A stretch of 64,000 nt of DNA, from contig PLYT01000008.1 in assembly GCA_003153475.1 (NCBI GenBank), forward strand, positions 1-64,000, read 5' to 3'. The notes beneath the pieces are model-generated. The model saw only the letters and a program-made list of their open reading frames with translations. It did no database searches and was not told where the DNA came from. Origin of the DNA: Betaproteobacteria bacterium. GTDB taxonomy: Bacteria > Pseudomonadota > Gammaproteobacteria > Burkholderiales > Casimicrobiaceae. The first letter of the stretch is position 1. The number at the start of each line of letters is the position of its first letter. A program made the translations under genes and the position numbers. Shown here in pieces: positions 8,275-17,392 of this stretch.

Positions 8275-8895
8275 ATGATCAAACTGACGTCTCCCAACTC
8301 CGACGAACCCGAGCCTTCGTCGCTGTCCGAGCTCGCGAAGTCGATCGACGCCTGCCGCCGCTGCGATCTCTGGAAGAACGCAACGCAAGGCGTGCCGGGC
8401 GAGGGCGCGGCGCACGCCCGCATCATGCTGATCGGCGAGCAGCCGGGCGATCAGGAGGATCTGACGGGTCGCCCGTTCGTCGGTCCCGCGGGAAAACTCC
8501 TCGACAAGGCGCTGGCCGAGGCGGGTGTCGACCGCAAAGAGGTCTACGTCACCAACGCCGTCAAGCACTTCAGCTGGTTCCCGCGCGGCAAGCGGCGGAT
8601 GCACAAGACGCCGACGCAGCAGGAGGTCGCCTCGTGCCTCGACTGGCTGCGCCAGGAGCTCAAGCTGGTCAACCCGAGCATCATCGTCTGCCTCGGTGCG
8701 ACCGCGGCCAAGGCGCTGCTTGGTCCCGCCGTGCGGGTCACCGTCGATCGCGGTCGGTGGCTGGAGAGCGACCTGGCCGAGCATGTAATGGTCACCGTTC
8801 ACCCGTCGTCGGTCCTGCGCGTGCCGCGCGAGGACTTCGACGACGCCTACGCCGCACTGGTCCGGGACTTCAAGCTCATCGCGCGCGTCCGCTAG
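8275..8895 (+). CDS. udgX: UdgX-type uracil-DNA glycosylase
   Basis: This 206-residue enzyme belongs to the family 4-related uracil-DNA glycosylases that bind an iron-sulphur cluster. Motif A is GEQPGDQED at 54-62 and motif B is HPSSVLR at 176-182. Cys27, Cys30, Cys121 and Cys139 are the likely cluster ligands. The loop KRRMHKTP with His110 matches the KRRIH-type R-loop typical of UdgX; in the characterised mycobacterial enzyme the equivalent His forms a covalent bond with the abasic sugar after uracil removal. So this protein is expected to excise uracil and remain cross-linked to DNA. It begins at the ATG at 8275 and diverges from the RHS operon. About 280 bases without a convincing gene follow. 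Confidence 0.88.
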   Translation: MIKLTSPNSDEPEPSSLSELAKSIDACRRCDLWKNATQGVPGEGAAHARIMLIGEQPGDQEDLTGRPFVGPAGKLLDKALAEAGVDRKEVYVTNAVKHFSWFPRGKRRMHKTPTQQEVASCLDWLRQELKLVNPSIIVCLGATAAKALLGPAVRVTVDRGRWLESDLAEHVMVTVHPSSVLRVPREDFDDAYAALVRDFKLIARVR

Positions 8896-9173
8896 GGCGC
8901 ATCCCAAGCCGGCGCCAGGGCGATCAGCGCTTGGCACCAATCGAAGCTCGGTGTCGCAATGACAGCATCCGTCTTACGGGCAGCACTGCCACCGCCTACA
9001 CCAAAATAGGACGGCTACGGATTGGAGCGCTTGCCGCTAACGGAGACTATGACCTTGGGATCGCAAGTGCGGCAGGCCGTGTCGGCGCAACATCCGCGCA
9101 AGCAACGGCTTTTCGCAACTTCGGCTACCCGGGGACCGTTTTTTATCGAGGCATTTTTTTCAGGAGTGTTTTC

Positions 9174-9680
9174 ATGGCAACGCAAGCGAACCCGTATGAC
9201 TCGACCAAGGCACAGTCGGGCGCACAAATCATTCCGTCCGACGATCATGACCATAGCGGTCCCGGCCCCGAAGTCATGGACGCCGCGACGCTGATTGGCG
9301 ACAAGGTCGTCAATGCCGCGGGCGAGAATCTGGGCAAGATCGAAGCCATCATGCTGGACGTCACGACCGGTCGGATCGCCTATGCGGTGCTGTCGTTCGG
9401 CGGCTTCCTGGGCATGGGCTCCAAGCTTTTCGCGATTCCCTGCGGGGCGCTGACGCTCGACGCGCGCGAGCACGGCTTCATCCTCGACGCGAGCAAGGAA
9501 AAGCTCGAGAACGCCGAAGGCTTCGACAAGGATCACTGGCCGAGCATGGCCGATCCGACCTGGGCATCTGACATTCATGCCTATTACAACGTCGCTCCGT
9601 ACTGGGACGACGATGAGCTGGAGGTTCGCGAGCGTCGCTCGGCCGACGAAATCGCGCCGGGCGAGCCCAAGGTCTATTGA
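9174..9680 (+). CDS. PRC-barrel domain protein
   Basis: The 168-residue soluble protein has one PRC-barrel domain at about residues 35-110. The pattern DAATLIGDKVVNAAGENLGK, then IEAIMLDVTTGRIAYAVLSFGGFLGMGSK split across the next strands and FAIPCGAL, is typical. Such proteins are common in Proteobacteria as small stress- or envelope-linked proteins; the exact role is unknown. The C-terminal part (WPSMADPTWASDIHAYY, then acidic) is a frequent companion of this domain. The ATG at 9174 has CAGGAG upstream. The leader just before it is T-rich (9141-9160), unlike its surroundings. Confidence 0.8.
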   Translation: MATQANPYDSTKAQSGAQIIPSDDHDHSGPGPEVMDAATLIGDKVVNAAGENLGKIEAIMLDVTTGRIAYAVLSFGGFLGMGSKLFAIPCGALTLDAREHGFILDASKEKLENAEGFDKDHWPSMADPTWASDIHAYYNVAPYWDDDELEVRERRSADEIAPGEPKVY

Positions 9681-9801
9681 TGTGATTGATGCCGGCGCCG
9701 CCCAGGTCGATGCGGGCGGCGCCGGGACGGTCCGCCGCAGACCTTGCTGCGGCAGTTGCTGGGGAAGCCGGCCGAAAGCCGGCGGCGCAAGGGGTGGGAC
9801 G

Positions 9802-10095
9802 ATGTCGCTGAAAGAGGAGATCCGCCTCAAAGCGGAACTTAGGGCAGCATCGGTTTTGCTGTCCGCACTGATGCGTCAGACCGACGCGCAGGACGTGGGC
9901 CGAATTTTAGACAACGCCGTCGTGCGCGAGACTGCGCATATGCTCGAGCGCGGCGCGCGCACCGAAGCGATCCGTGCCTTCGAGGATGCCGTCAGCGAAT
10001 GGGCGGCGCGCGCTCACGTAGCGCTGCGCCATTGCAGCAAGGACGAGTCGCGCCGCAACACCGGCGAGCGCGGCCAGCATCGCGACCGGCACTGA
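9802..10095 (+). CDS. Hypothetical small alpha-helical protein
   Basis: This 97-residue protein was not recognised. It is almost wholly helical in appearance (EEIRLKAELRAASVLLSALM, then ILDNAVVRETAHMLERGART), with a basic tail. No signal peptide or membrane segment is seen. The ATG at 9802 has a GGGGTGGG stretch just upstream. It lies between the PRC-barrel gene and a broken kinase-like gene, without clear operon evidence. Confidence 0.5.
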   Translation: MSLKEEIRLKAELRAASVLLSALMRQTDAQDVGRILDNAVVRETAHMLERGARTEAIRAFEDAVSEWAARAHVALRHCSKDESRRNTGERGQHRDRH

Positions 10096-10209
10096 CTGCC
10101 GGTCAATGCCGCCTCTCTCGTTCGGGTGGGGAGTCGCCCAACCTTCCCGTTTTTTGCGATACTCGGTACCAGCACTGCGGCCAAGTCCTCCGACTCGGTC
10201 GCCTCAGTG

Positions 10210-10826
10210 ATGGGTACCGACGCAATGATCGACGCGGATAGACGGGACGCTGATGCGATCCGGTACGCGGTGCTGCGCAAGCTCGCCTCGGGGATGCGCC
10301 ATGCGCTGATGGGCGAGCTCCAGACGATACAGTTCTCCGCCGATCTCGCCGCGCGAATGATTGACACCAGCGCCGCCAGTCCGAAGCTCGACGAATGCAT
10401 CAAGCAGCTACCCGAACAGACGCGCACCGCGGTCAATAGCTGCCGCGCGATGATCGAATGGCTTCGGCCCGACGACAAGGCGAGGGCGATGGTCGACGAA
10501 ACGCTGTGGCATTGCCTGAAGGTCGCCGGCGACGACTGGCCGCTGCGCGGCATCGTGAGGTGTCGAGCGATGTCAGGAGCGGTGACGCGCTGGTTTCCAA
10601 GCCGGTGCTGCGCGAGCTTCTGGTCACCTCGCTGCTCGCGCTGACGGACGTCCATGGGGGGCCGATCGATATCGCGATCTTGGCGGAATCGATTGGCGAT
10701 GAAGTGGTCGTCAAGCTGTCCGCCAGGCCGGTTGAGCGCAAGACGCCGTTCCCGCCACTGGCGATTTATCGCGCGCTGAGCTACGACGACGTGATGGCAA
10801 TCGGCAACGCGAACCAAATTGCGTGA
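10210..10826 (+). pseudogene. Histidine-kinase-like protein, interrupted by a -1 frameshift near 10555
   Basis: Reading starts at ATG 10210 and shows a DHp-like helix (LRKLASGMRHALMGELQTIQ, with a candidate His). Around 10550-10560 sense continues in the next frame through to 10826 (VLRELLVTSLLALTD, then SIGDEVVVKLS and LAIYRALSYDDVMAI), which looks like a degenerate HATPase domain. Adding one base near 10556 would restore about 205 codons. The protein would be a small cytoplasmic kinase-like or phosphotransfer protein without obvious G1/G2 boxes. The lesion may be real decay or a sequence error. Confidence 0.5.
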
Positions 10827-11034
10827 TAGCGTATGTGCCGCCGATCGTCCACAAGCAACCGATCGACGCCGCCGCAGGGCATAGGGCTGCCCTCGGAGGA
10901 AATGGCGCAGTCGTAGTATAAGACAGGCTCCTACATCGGCGCTGCGATACGCCGACGCCAGAACAAGACGGCCGCCGATGGCGAAGCCTTGGGTCCTCTA
11001 GCGAGAATGCACAGGCTCGATGCAAGGAGAGACG

Positions 11035-11220
11035 ATGCTCGTTTGCCCATACGACATGCATTGGTGCGACCTCGCCGGCTGCAAGTCGGCATGCGAGCTT
11101 TCGGGCGAGAAACCCCTGCTGCAATGTGTCGGCTGCGGCATTTTGATCGTCCGTCCAGTGGCGCATGGCCTGTGCGTCGATTGCATAACCGTCCACGTCG
11201 CCGGGCAGGAGAAGGAATAG
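11035..11220 (+). CDS. Cys-rich small protein (zinc-ribbon-like), first gene of the end-joining operon
   Basis: This 61-residue protein has eight cysteines in pairs: CPYDMHWC, CKSAC, CVGC and CVDC, plus a His, so it probably binds zinc. I do not recognise a named family. The ATG at 11035 has AAGGAGA at 11024-11030, a strong ribosome site; the ATG at 11020 has none. The stop is 3 bases before the Ku start, so it is almost certainly co-translated with ku and ligD. A role as an accessory DNA-binding or regulatory subunit is inferred from position only. Confidence 0.7.
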   Translation: MLVCPYDMHWCDLAGCKSACELSGEKPLLQCVGCGILIVRPVAHGLCVDCITVHVAGQEKE

Positions 11221-11223
11221 ATC

Positions 11224-12144
11224 ATGGCTCGCTCACTCTGGAAAGGTGCGATCTCGTTCGGACTGGTCAATATACCGGTCGAGCTTTTCCCGGCGGAAGA
11301 GCGCAAGGGATTCCAGTTCTCGATGCTGGACAAGCGCGACCTTTCGCCGGTCGGATACAAGCGCTACAGCAAGAAGAGCGGCAAGGAAGTGGAATGGTCC
11401 AACATCGTCAAGGGCTACGAATACGAAAAAGACCAATACGTCGTCCTGTCGGACGAGGATTTTCGACGCGCGAACGTCAAGGCCTCCCGGACGATCGACA
11501 TCAAGGCGTTCGTGCCAGCCACCGAAATCCCGCCGCAGTATTACGAGACGCCTTACTACCTCGCGCCAGCCGATCGCGGCGAAAAGGTTTACGCGTTGCT
11601 GCGCGAAACCTTGCGCGCGACGGGACGCGTCGCCGTGGCGCAAGTCGTCATTCGCACGACGGAGCACCTGGCGGCCGTCGTTCCTCAAGGGCGTGCGTTG
11701 ATGCTGGTCACGATGCGCCATGCCGACGAGATCCGAGGCGCCAGCGGCTTCGAGCTGCCCGCGGAAGGATTGAAGAGCGCTGGCGTCAGCACTAAGGAAG
11801 TCGATCTCGCCAAGCGCCTGGTCGACGACATGACCGAACACTGGAAGCCCGAGGAATTCAAGGACACCTACCACGAAGATCTGATGCGTCGCATCCACGA
11901 AAAGATCAAGGCCGGAGAGAACAAGGAGATCACCAAGCGGACAGCGGAGGAAGGTGAGGAGCCGCGCTCCGCCAAGATCATCGATCTGGCCGCCTTGCTC
12001 AAGCAGAGCCTCGACAAAGGCGGCGCCCGACGCAAACCGGCCGACGTCCGCCGTTCGAAGGCCGAGACCGGCAAGCCTACGCTGCGCGTGGTCGCCGGCT
12101 CGCGCAGATCGGCCCGCCCGGCCGCCAAGCGCAAGCGGGCCTGA
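11224..12144 (+). CDS. ku: Ku protein, non-homologous end joining
   Basis: This 306-residue bacterial Ku forms a ring-shaped homodimer that binds double-strand ends and recruits LigD. It opens with the typical MARSLWKGAISFGLVNIPVEL, has the beta-barrel core to about residue 200, a helical LigD-contact region (KEVDLAKRLVDDMTEHWKPEEF) and a long basic tail (RRSARPAAKRKRA), which in the family helps DNA binding. Length is normal. ATG 11224 follows the small Cys-rich gene by 3 bases and ligD starts 15 bases after the stop, so the three genes form one operon. Confidence 0.96.
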   Translation: MARSLWKGAISFGLVNIPVELFPAEERKGFQFSMLDKRDLSPVGYKRYSKKSGKEVEWSNIVKGYEYEKDQYVVLSDEDFRRANVKASRTIDIKAFVPATEIPPQYYETPYYLAPADRGEKVYALLRETLRATGRVAVAQVVIRTTEHLAAVVPQGRALMLVTMRHADEIRGASGFELPAEGLKSAGVSTKEVDLAKRLVDDMTEHWKPEEFKDTYHEDLMRRIHEKIKAGENKEITKRTAEEGEEPRSAKIIDLAALLKQSLDKGGARRKPADVRRSKAETGKPTLRVVAGSRRSARPAAKRKRA

Positions 12145-12159
12145 CGGGGAACGAAAAGC

Positions 12160-14895
12160 ATGGGACTGGAGCGATATCGCGAGAAACGCAATTTTCGGGC
12201 GACGCCCGAGCCACGCGGCCGCGTCATTCGTGGCAAAGCGAAGGAGTTGAGCTTCGTCATCCAGAAACACGCGGCGAGCCACCTGCATTACGACTTCCGG
12301 CTGGAATTGAACGGCGTGCTGCTGAGCTGGGCGGTGCCCAAGGGGCCAAGCCTCGACCCGCATGACAAGCGCCTGGCGATGCACGTCGAAGATCATCCGC
12401 TCGAATACGGCGGCTTCGAGGGCATCATCCCGCCGCATCAGTACGGGTCGGGCACCGTCATGGTCTGGGATCGCGGCACCTGGCGTCCGATCGGCGACCC
12501 TGTTGCTGGATACGAAAAGGGCCATCTGAAGTTCGAGCTCGACGGCGAAAAGCTCAAAGGCGGCTGGGCGCTGATTCGCACGCATGGCAGCAAGTACGGC
12601 GGCAAATCGGGCAAGCAGGCGTGGCTGCTGATCAAGGAGAGCGACGAATACGCGAAGGAAGGGCGCGCGGCCCGTATCGTCGACGAGGAGCCCGACAGCG
12701 TCGTCTCGGGCCGCAGCCTGGACGAGATCGCGCGCGACAAGGCGCACGAATGGCATTCGAATCGCTCGGTGGCCGCGAATGTGCGCGGGGGGGCGCTGGC
12801 CGACGTTGCATCCCCCAAATCGCGGAAGCCGGCGAAGGCACCGGTCCGCAGATCGTCGCGCTCGGTTGGCGCCACCGGCGCCAACGGCGGGAACGGGGCG
12901 CGAGAGCTGTCGCCGGCGTCGGCGGCCGGCGCGAAGAAGGCCAGGTTGCCCGCGTCGCTATCACCGACGCTGGCCAGCCTGGTCGACAGCGCGCCGACCG
13001 GCGACGACTGGATCCACGAAATCAAGTTCGATGGCTACCGGATGGTTGCCCGGATCGACCACGGCGACGTGCACGTGTACTCGCGCAACGGCAAGGAGTG
13101 GACGTCGGCGCTGCCGTCGATCGTTGCTTCGCTGCAGCGCCTGGATGTCGACCAGGCGTGGCTCGACGGCGAGATCGCCGTCGCCGACGACCAAGGCCTG
13201 ACCAGCTTTCAGCGGCTGCAAAACGCGCTGTCCGATTCGCGGGCGAAGAACATCAGTTACTTCGTCTTCGACCTGCTCTACCAGGATGGTTACGATCTGC
13301 GCAGCGTCGCGTTGATCGAGCGCAAGCGGTTGTTGCGCGCATTGGTCGGAGCGTCCGATCCGCTTCTGCGCTACAGCGTCGACGTGCAAGGTTCGGGTGC
13401 CGAATTTTTCGAGCAGGCCTGCAAATTGAAGCTCGAGGGTGCGGTATCGAAGCGCGCGAGTTCGCTGTATCGCGAAGGCGCGCGCACGCGCGACTGGCTG
13501 AAGGTCAAGTGCGGCCATCGTCAGGAAATGGTGATCGGCGGCTTCACCGACCCGCAAGGCAGCCGCACAGGATTCGGCGCGCTGCTGCTCGGCATCTATG
13601 AGGAGGGCAAGCTCCGTTACGCCGGCAAGGTCGGCACCGGATTCGACGACAAGACTTTGGCCAAGCTGCGGCCGATCCTCGGCAAGCTCGAGCAGAAAGA
13701 AGCGCCGTTCGACAATCCTCCGCGCGGCTTCGAGGCCAAGGGCGCGCACTGGGTCAAGCCGCAGCTCGTGGGCGAAATCGCTTTCACCGAATGGAGCAAC
13801 GACGGAGCGCTGCGCCATCCGTCGTTCCAGGGTCTGCGCGAAGACAAGAAGGCGACCGAGGTCGTGCGCGAAGAGGCCGCGCCGGTCAAGGCAAACGCGA
13901 TCAAACGCGACGCGCCGGACCCCGCGCCCGCGCCGCGAACACGGGGCGCTGCACGCGCGACGTCCGCGCGGAACACCGCGAACGCGACGGCGAGCCCGGC
14001 CGATACCGTCGCCGGTATCAAGCTGTCGCATCCGGACAAGCAGTTCTTCCCCGAGGCCAAGCTCGCCAAGCGCGACCTCGCCCTTTATTACGGCGCGATC
14101 GCCGACTGGATACTGCCGCACTTGCGCGACCGCCCGCTGGCGCTGATGCGCTGCCCCGACGGTTGGACCAAGCAATGCTTTTTCCAGAAGCACGCCGACA
14201 AGAGCGTCAATGCTGCGGTCACGCGGGTCGAAGTGCCGGAGGGCAAGGGCACGGCCACCTACTTTGCCGCCAATTCGCTGCCGGCACTGGTCGCGCTGGT
14301 GCAATGGGGCGTGGTCGAGCTCCATCCATGGGGATCGAGGACGCCGAAGCTCGATCGTCCGGACAGACTGATATTCGATTTCGATCCCGACGACGGCGTC
14401 GCCTGGAAAGAGATCGTCGACGCCGTCGGCCTGCTGCGTACCTTGCTCGACGATCTCGGCCTCGAAGGCTTCCTCAAGACGACCGGGGGCAAGGGTTTGC
14501 ACGTCGTCGTGCCGATTCGACCCACGCTCGACTGGGATCAGGCCAAGGGCTTCACCAAGGCGGTGGCCGACTTGATGGTGCGCACGTTCCCGGACCGGTT
14601 CATCGCCACCCTTTCCAAGGCGCAGCGCAAAGGTAGGATCTTCATCGATTACCTGCGCAACGCCGAAGGTGCGACCGCGATCGCGCCGTACGGCATCCGT
14701 TCGCGCAAGAACGCGCCGGTCTCGACGCCGATCGCCTGGCAGGAGCTCGCCAGGGACGTCCGCTTCGACTACTTCAACGTTCGCAACGTGCCCGCGCGCC
14801 TCGGTCGACTCTCGGAAGATCCCTGGGCTGCCGTCGGCACGATCAGTCAAACGGTCACGCGTGCGATGTTCAAGCGTGTCGATTACGAGGGCTAG
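12160..14895 (+). CDS. ligD: Multifunctional ATP-dependent DNA ligase LigD (phosphoesterase-ligase-polymerase)
   Basis: This 911-residue repair enzyme has three domains. The N-terminal 3'-phosphoesterase (about 30-190) shows HLHYDFRLEL (His41/His43/Asp45) and MHVEDHPLEYGGFEG. The central ligase (about 265-570) has nucleotidyl Lys289 in EIKFDGYR. The C-terminal primase-like polymerase (about 625-911) carries the metal aspartates in DFDPDDG and the GGKGLHVVVPI motif. The order PE-Lig-Pol is the Pseudomonas type, not the mycobacterial one. Two basic, Ala/Pro/Arg-rich linkers separate the domains. LigD trims, fills and seals ends held by Ku. The topoisomerase gene follows 4 bases after the stop. 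Confidence 0.96.
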   Translation: MGLERYREKRNFRATPEPRGRVIRGKAKELSFVIQKHAASHLHYDFRLELNGVLLSWAVPKGPSLDPHDKRLAMHVEDHPLEYGGFEGIIPPHQYGSGTVMVWDRGTWRPIGDPVAGYEKGHLKFELDGEKLKGGWALIRTHGSKYGGKSGKQAWLLIKESDEYAKEGRAARIVDEEPDSVVSGRSLDEIARDKAHEWHSNRSVAANVRGGALADVASPKSRKPAKAPVRRSSRSVGATGANGGNGARELSPASAAGAKKARLPASLSPTLASLVDSAPTGDDWIHEIKFDGYRMVARIDHGDVHVYSRNGKEWTSALPSIVASLQRLDVDQAWLDGEIAVADDQGLTSFQRLQNALSDSRAKNISYFVFDLLYQDGYDLRSVALIERKRLLRALVGASDPLLRYSVDVQGSGAEFFEQACKLKLEGAVSKRASSLYREGARTRDWLKVKCGHRQEMVIGGFTDPQGSRTGFGALLLGIYEEGKLRYAGKVGTGFDDKTLAKLRPILGKLEQKEAPFDNPPRGFEAKGAHWVKPQLVGEIAFTEWSNDGALRHPSFQGLREDKKATEVVREEAAPVKANAIKRDAPDPAPAPRTRGAARATSARNTANATASPADTVAGIKLSHPDKQFFPEAKLAKRDLALYYGAIADWILPHLRDRPLALMRCPDGWTKQCFFQKHADKSVNAAVTRVEVPEGKGTATYFAANSLPALVALVQWGVVELHPWGSRTPKLDRPDRLIFDFDPDDGVAWKEIVDAVGLLRTLLDDLGLEGFLKTTGGKGLHVVVPIRPTLDWDQAKGFTKAVADLMVRTFPDRFIATLSKAQRKGRIFIDYLRNAEGATAIAPYGIRSRKNAPVSTPIAWQELARDVRFDYFNVRNVPARLGRLSEDPWAAVGTISQTVTRAMFKRVDYEG

Positions 14896-14899
14896 TGCG

Positions 14900-16057
14900 G
14901 TGAGCGACTCGACCGAACGGACGGCAGCGTCCGACGCAATGCTGGCTGCGGCGGGCCTGGTCTACGTTTCGGATGCGACCGCGGGCATCCGACGCGTTCG
15001 TCAGGGCGACAAGTTCGTCTATACGATCGGCGATCAGCAGTTGTCCGACGAGTCCGAGCTGAAGCGCATCGCGAGTCTCGCGATTCCGCCAGCATACGAA
15101 GACGTCTGGATTTGCCGGAATCCGAAAGGGCATCTGCAGGCGACCGGACGCGACGCACGCGGACGCAAGCAGTACCGTTACCACCCGAAATGGCGCTTGC
15201 TCCGCGACAGCGCCAAATTCGAGCGCATGCCGGCATTCGGCGAAGCTCTGCCGCGGCTGCGCCGACGGTTGCGCCGCGATCTCTCGCTGCCCGGGTTGCC
15301 CAGGGAAAAAGTTCTCGCGGTCATCGTCAGCCTGCTCGACGCAACGCGCGTGCGCATCGGGAACGCCGAGTACGCGCGCGCCAACGACAGCTACGGCCTG
15401 ACGACGCTGCGCAACCGTCACGTGCAGTTCGTCCGCGACGGCCGCCTGCGATTCCGGTTCCGCGGCAAGGGCGGCGCCGAGCACGAGATCGCCGTCGACG
15501 ACAAGAGGCTTGCCCGGCTGGTGCGCCGGCTGCACGAGCTGCCCGGACAGCGGCTGTTCCAGTACGTCGACGAGGCCGGCGAGCTGCATCCGATCGATTC
15601 CGACCAGGTCAACATGTATCTGGGAGAAGCGATGGGCGACGACTTTACTGCCAAGGACTTTCGCACCTGGGGTGCGACCTTGCGTGCGATCGCAATCATG
15701 CATGCGACACCGCTGCCGGATCCGGCCGGCGAGCGGGCGTTGAAGGCCCACATTGCCGATGCCGTCAAGCAGGTGGCGAGCGACCTGCGCAACACGCCGA
15801 CCGTCTGCCGCAAGTCCTACATCAATCCGCTGGTGTTCGATGCCTGGCGTAGCGGGGCGCTGCACAAGGGCATCGGCGAAAAGATCGCCGGCGCGCCGCG
15901 GCGGGCGGAGCGGCTGGTGCCCGCTTTCCTGCGCCGCCAGGCGCGCAAGGCCAAGCGAGCGTCGGCACCCTCGTTCGGCGTGATCAAGGCTTTTCCCCGG
16001 GCGCGGCGCGTCAAGTCGAAACGCGTCGAGCCGTCCGAGTTGCGCGCCGCGGCCTGA
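14900..16057 (+). CDS. DNA topoisomerase IB
   Basis: This 385-residue enzyme relaxes supercoils through a covalent 3'-phosphotyrosine. It has an N-terminal clamp (IPPAYEDVWICRNPKGHLQA) and a catalytic domain with DATRVRIGNAEYA, FRFRGKGG and the active Tyr307 in CRKSYINP. The size fits the poxvirus-like bacterial IB family. The start is a GTG at 14900, 4 bases after the ligD stop; no upstream ATG keeps the frame without running through ligD. The C-terminal tail is basic. Tight linkage to ku and ligD suggests co-expression with end joining. Confidence 0.93.
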   Translation: MSDSTERTAASDAMLAAAGLVYVSDATAGIRRVRQGDKFVYTIGDQQLSDESELKRIASLAIPPAYEDVWICRNPKGHLQATGRDARGRKQYRYHPKWRLLRDSAKFERMPAFGEALPRLRRRLRRDLSLPGLPREKVLAVIVSLLDATRVRIGNAEYARANDSYGLTTLRNRHVQFVRDGRLRFRFRGKGGAEHEIAVDDKRLARLVRRLHELPGQRLFQYVDEAGELHPIDSDQVNMYLGEAMGDDFTAKDFRTWGATLRAIAIMHATPLPDPAGERALKAHIADAVKQVASDLRNTPTVCRKSYINPLVFDAWRSGALHKGIGEKIAGAPRRAERLVPAFLRRQARKAKRASAPSFGVIKAFPRARRVKSKRVEPSELRAAA

Positions 16058-16245
16058 AGGCTGCCCATTCGTTCGTCCTTTGTTAGTGGTGCCGGCACGT
16101 TTGTTCGCGTTCTCGTAATTCATACATTGGAAGCGACGCAAACGCAGTCTCATCCCCGAGATTGCGCTGATTTTGCATAGGCACGCGACTTGCATTGCAT
16201 CGGTGCTCGCGGCGATTCGCCGCAATCCACCAAAAAGGAGGCGCG

Positions 16246-17199
16246 ATGCAAGGTACAGCCCCGCAAGCCGCGGTCTACCGGCCTGAAACGACTGTCGTCG
16301 CGGTGGGAACGGCAGCCAGCGAAGCGGCAGCGTCCGCGATTTCCTGGGGGGCCATCATCGGGGGCGCATTTGCCGCCGCGGCGATGGGACTGATATTGAT
16401 CGCGCTAGGCACAGGCCTCGGCTTTTCGGCTGTGTCGCCCTGGTCGGGATCGGGCGCATCGACGACGACGATGACGATCGCCGGCGCGATCTGGCTGCTG
16501 CTGATGTCGGCGATCGCTTCGGCGATCGGAGGCTATCTCGCGGGCCGGTTGCGCACACGCTGGATCGACGTCCACGTCGACGAGGTTTTCTTTCGCGATA
16601 CCGCGCACGGATTTCTGGCCTGGTCGGTCGGGACGGTGATCACCGCGGCGGTGCTCACCTCGGCTGCCGGTGCACTGGTCGGCGGTACGGCCAAGATAGC
16701 TGCCACGGGCGCCGGCGCGGCAGTCGCCGGAGCAGGCGCCGCGGGAATGGCGGCACCGAACACCGTGCTTCCGACACGCACGATCGAAGCGGGCGATCCC
16801 AACGCGTATTACATCGACAGCCTCTTTCGCACCGACAAGCCGGCCGAAGCGTCTGCAACGGACGATACAGCGACGCGCGCCGAAGTGGGTCGCATTTTCG
16901 CCAATAGCCTGCGCAGCGGCGACGTCCCGCCGTCGGACCGGCTCTATCTTTCGCAACTGGTGGCGGCACGGACGGGCCTGAGTCCGGAAGACGCCGACGC
17001 GCGCGTCAACGACGTGTACACCCGTGCGAAGGCCGTCGCCGCGGACACCGAAGCCAAGGCGCGTGAAGCGGCGGACGCGGCGCGCAAGGCGGCGAGCTAC
17101 ACCTCGCTGTGGATGTTCATCGCCCTGCTGGTCGGCGCATTCTCTGCAACTTTCGCCGCGACGGTCGGCGGGCGGTTGCGCGACGGCGCCTATGCGTAG
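16246..17199 (+). CDS. Integral membrane protein with Ala/Gly-rich helices and cytoplasmic coiled region
   Basis: The 317-residue protein has predicted membrane helices near residues 35-60 (SWGAIIGGAFAAAAMGLILI), 80-105, 130-165 and 290-312. Between them is a charged helical segment (ARVNDVYTRAKAVAADTEAKA). Proteins of this type are frequent hypothetical inner-membrane proteins of soil Proteobacteria; no function is known to me. The ATG at 16246 has AAAGGAGG upstream, so the longer reading from 16195 is rejected. A 24-residue membrane peptide gene follows 78 bases after its stop. Confidence 0.7.
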   Translation: MQGTAPQAAVYRPETTVVAVGTAASEAAASAISWGAIIGGAFAAAAMGLILIALGTGLGFSAVSPWSGSGASTTTMTIAGAIWLLLMSAIASAIGGYLAGRLRTRWIDVHVDEVFFRDTAHGFLAWSVGTVITAAVLTSAAGALVGGTAKIAATGAGAAVAGAGAAGMAAPNTVLPTRTIEAGDPNAYYIDSLFRTDKPAEASATDDTATRAEVGRIFANSLRSGDVPPSDRLYLSQLVAARTGLSPEDADARVNDVYTRAKAVAADTEAKAREAADAARKAASYTSLWMFIALLVGAFSATFAATVGGRLRDGAYA

Positions 17200-17277
17200 G
17201 AACGCGCAGGCAAACTGAACAACCGCCGGCGGCCAAGACGCCACGGCGGCACGATCAACTAACCAGGAGTTCCGATC

Positions 17278-17352
17278 ATGCGGTCGATTCTGTTGTGGCT
17301 GCTCGGTGTGCCAATCCCTATCATTATCCTGATCGCGCTGTTCACACGTTAG
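17278..17352 (+). CDS. 24-residue hydrophobic membrane peptide
   Basis: The ATG at 17278 opens a 24-codon gene ending in TAG at 17350-17352, with CAGGAG at 17264-17269 as a ribosome site. The peptide is MRSILLWLLGVP followed by IPIIILIALFTR: one membrane helix with a basic residue at each end. I recall nearly identical mini-proteins next to stress or membrane genes in other Proteobacteria, but no function. Confidence 0.6.
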   Translation: MRSILLWLLGVPIPIIILIALFTR

Positions 17353-17392
17353 GACCGTTGCGTTCGCAGCGCACGATCCCTGCAGGGGGTCG

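Noticed and set aside
8896..9173. Possible small gene between udgX and the PRC-barrel gene
   Set aside because: The frame is open but has no ribosome site or domain; composition changes to T-rich before the next start, as in a leader.
12961..14850. 629-codon minus-strand frame opposite ligD
   Set aside because: It is opposite conserved LigD motifs and shows no recognisable domain.
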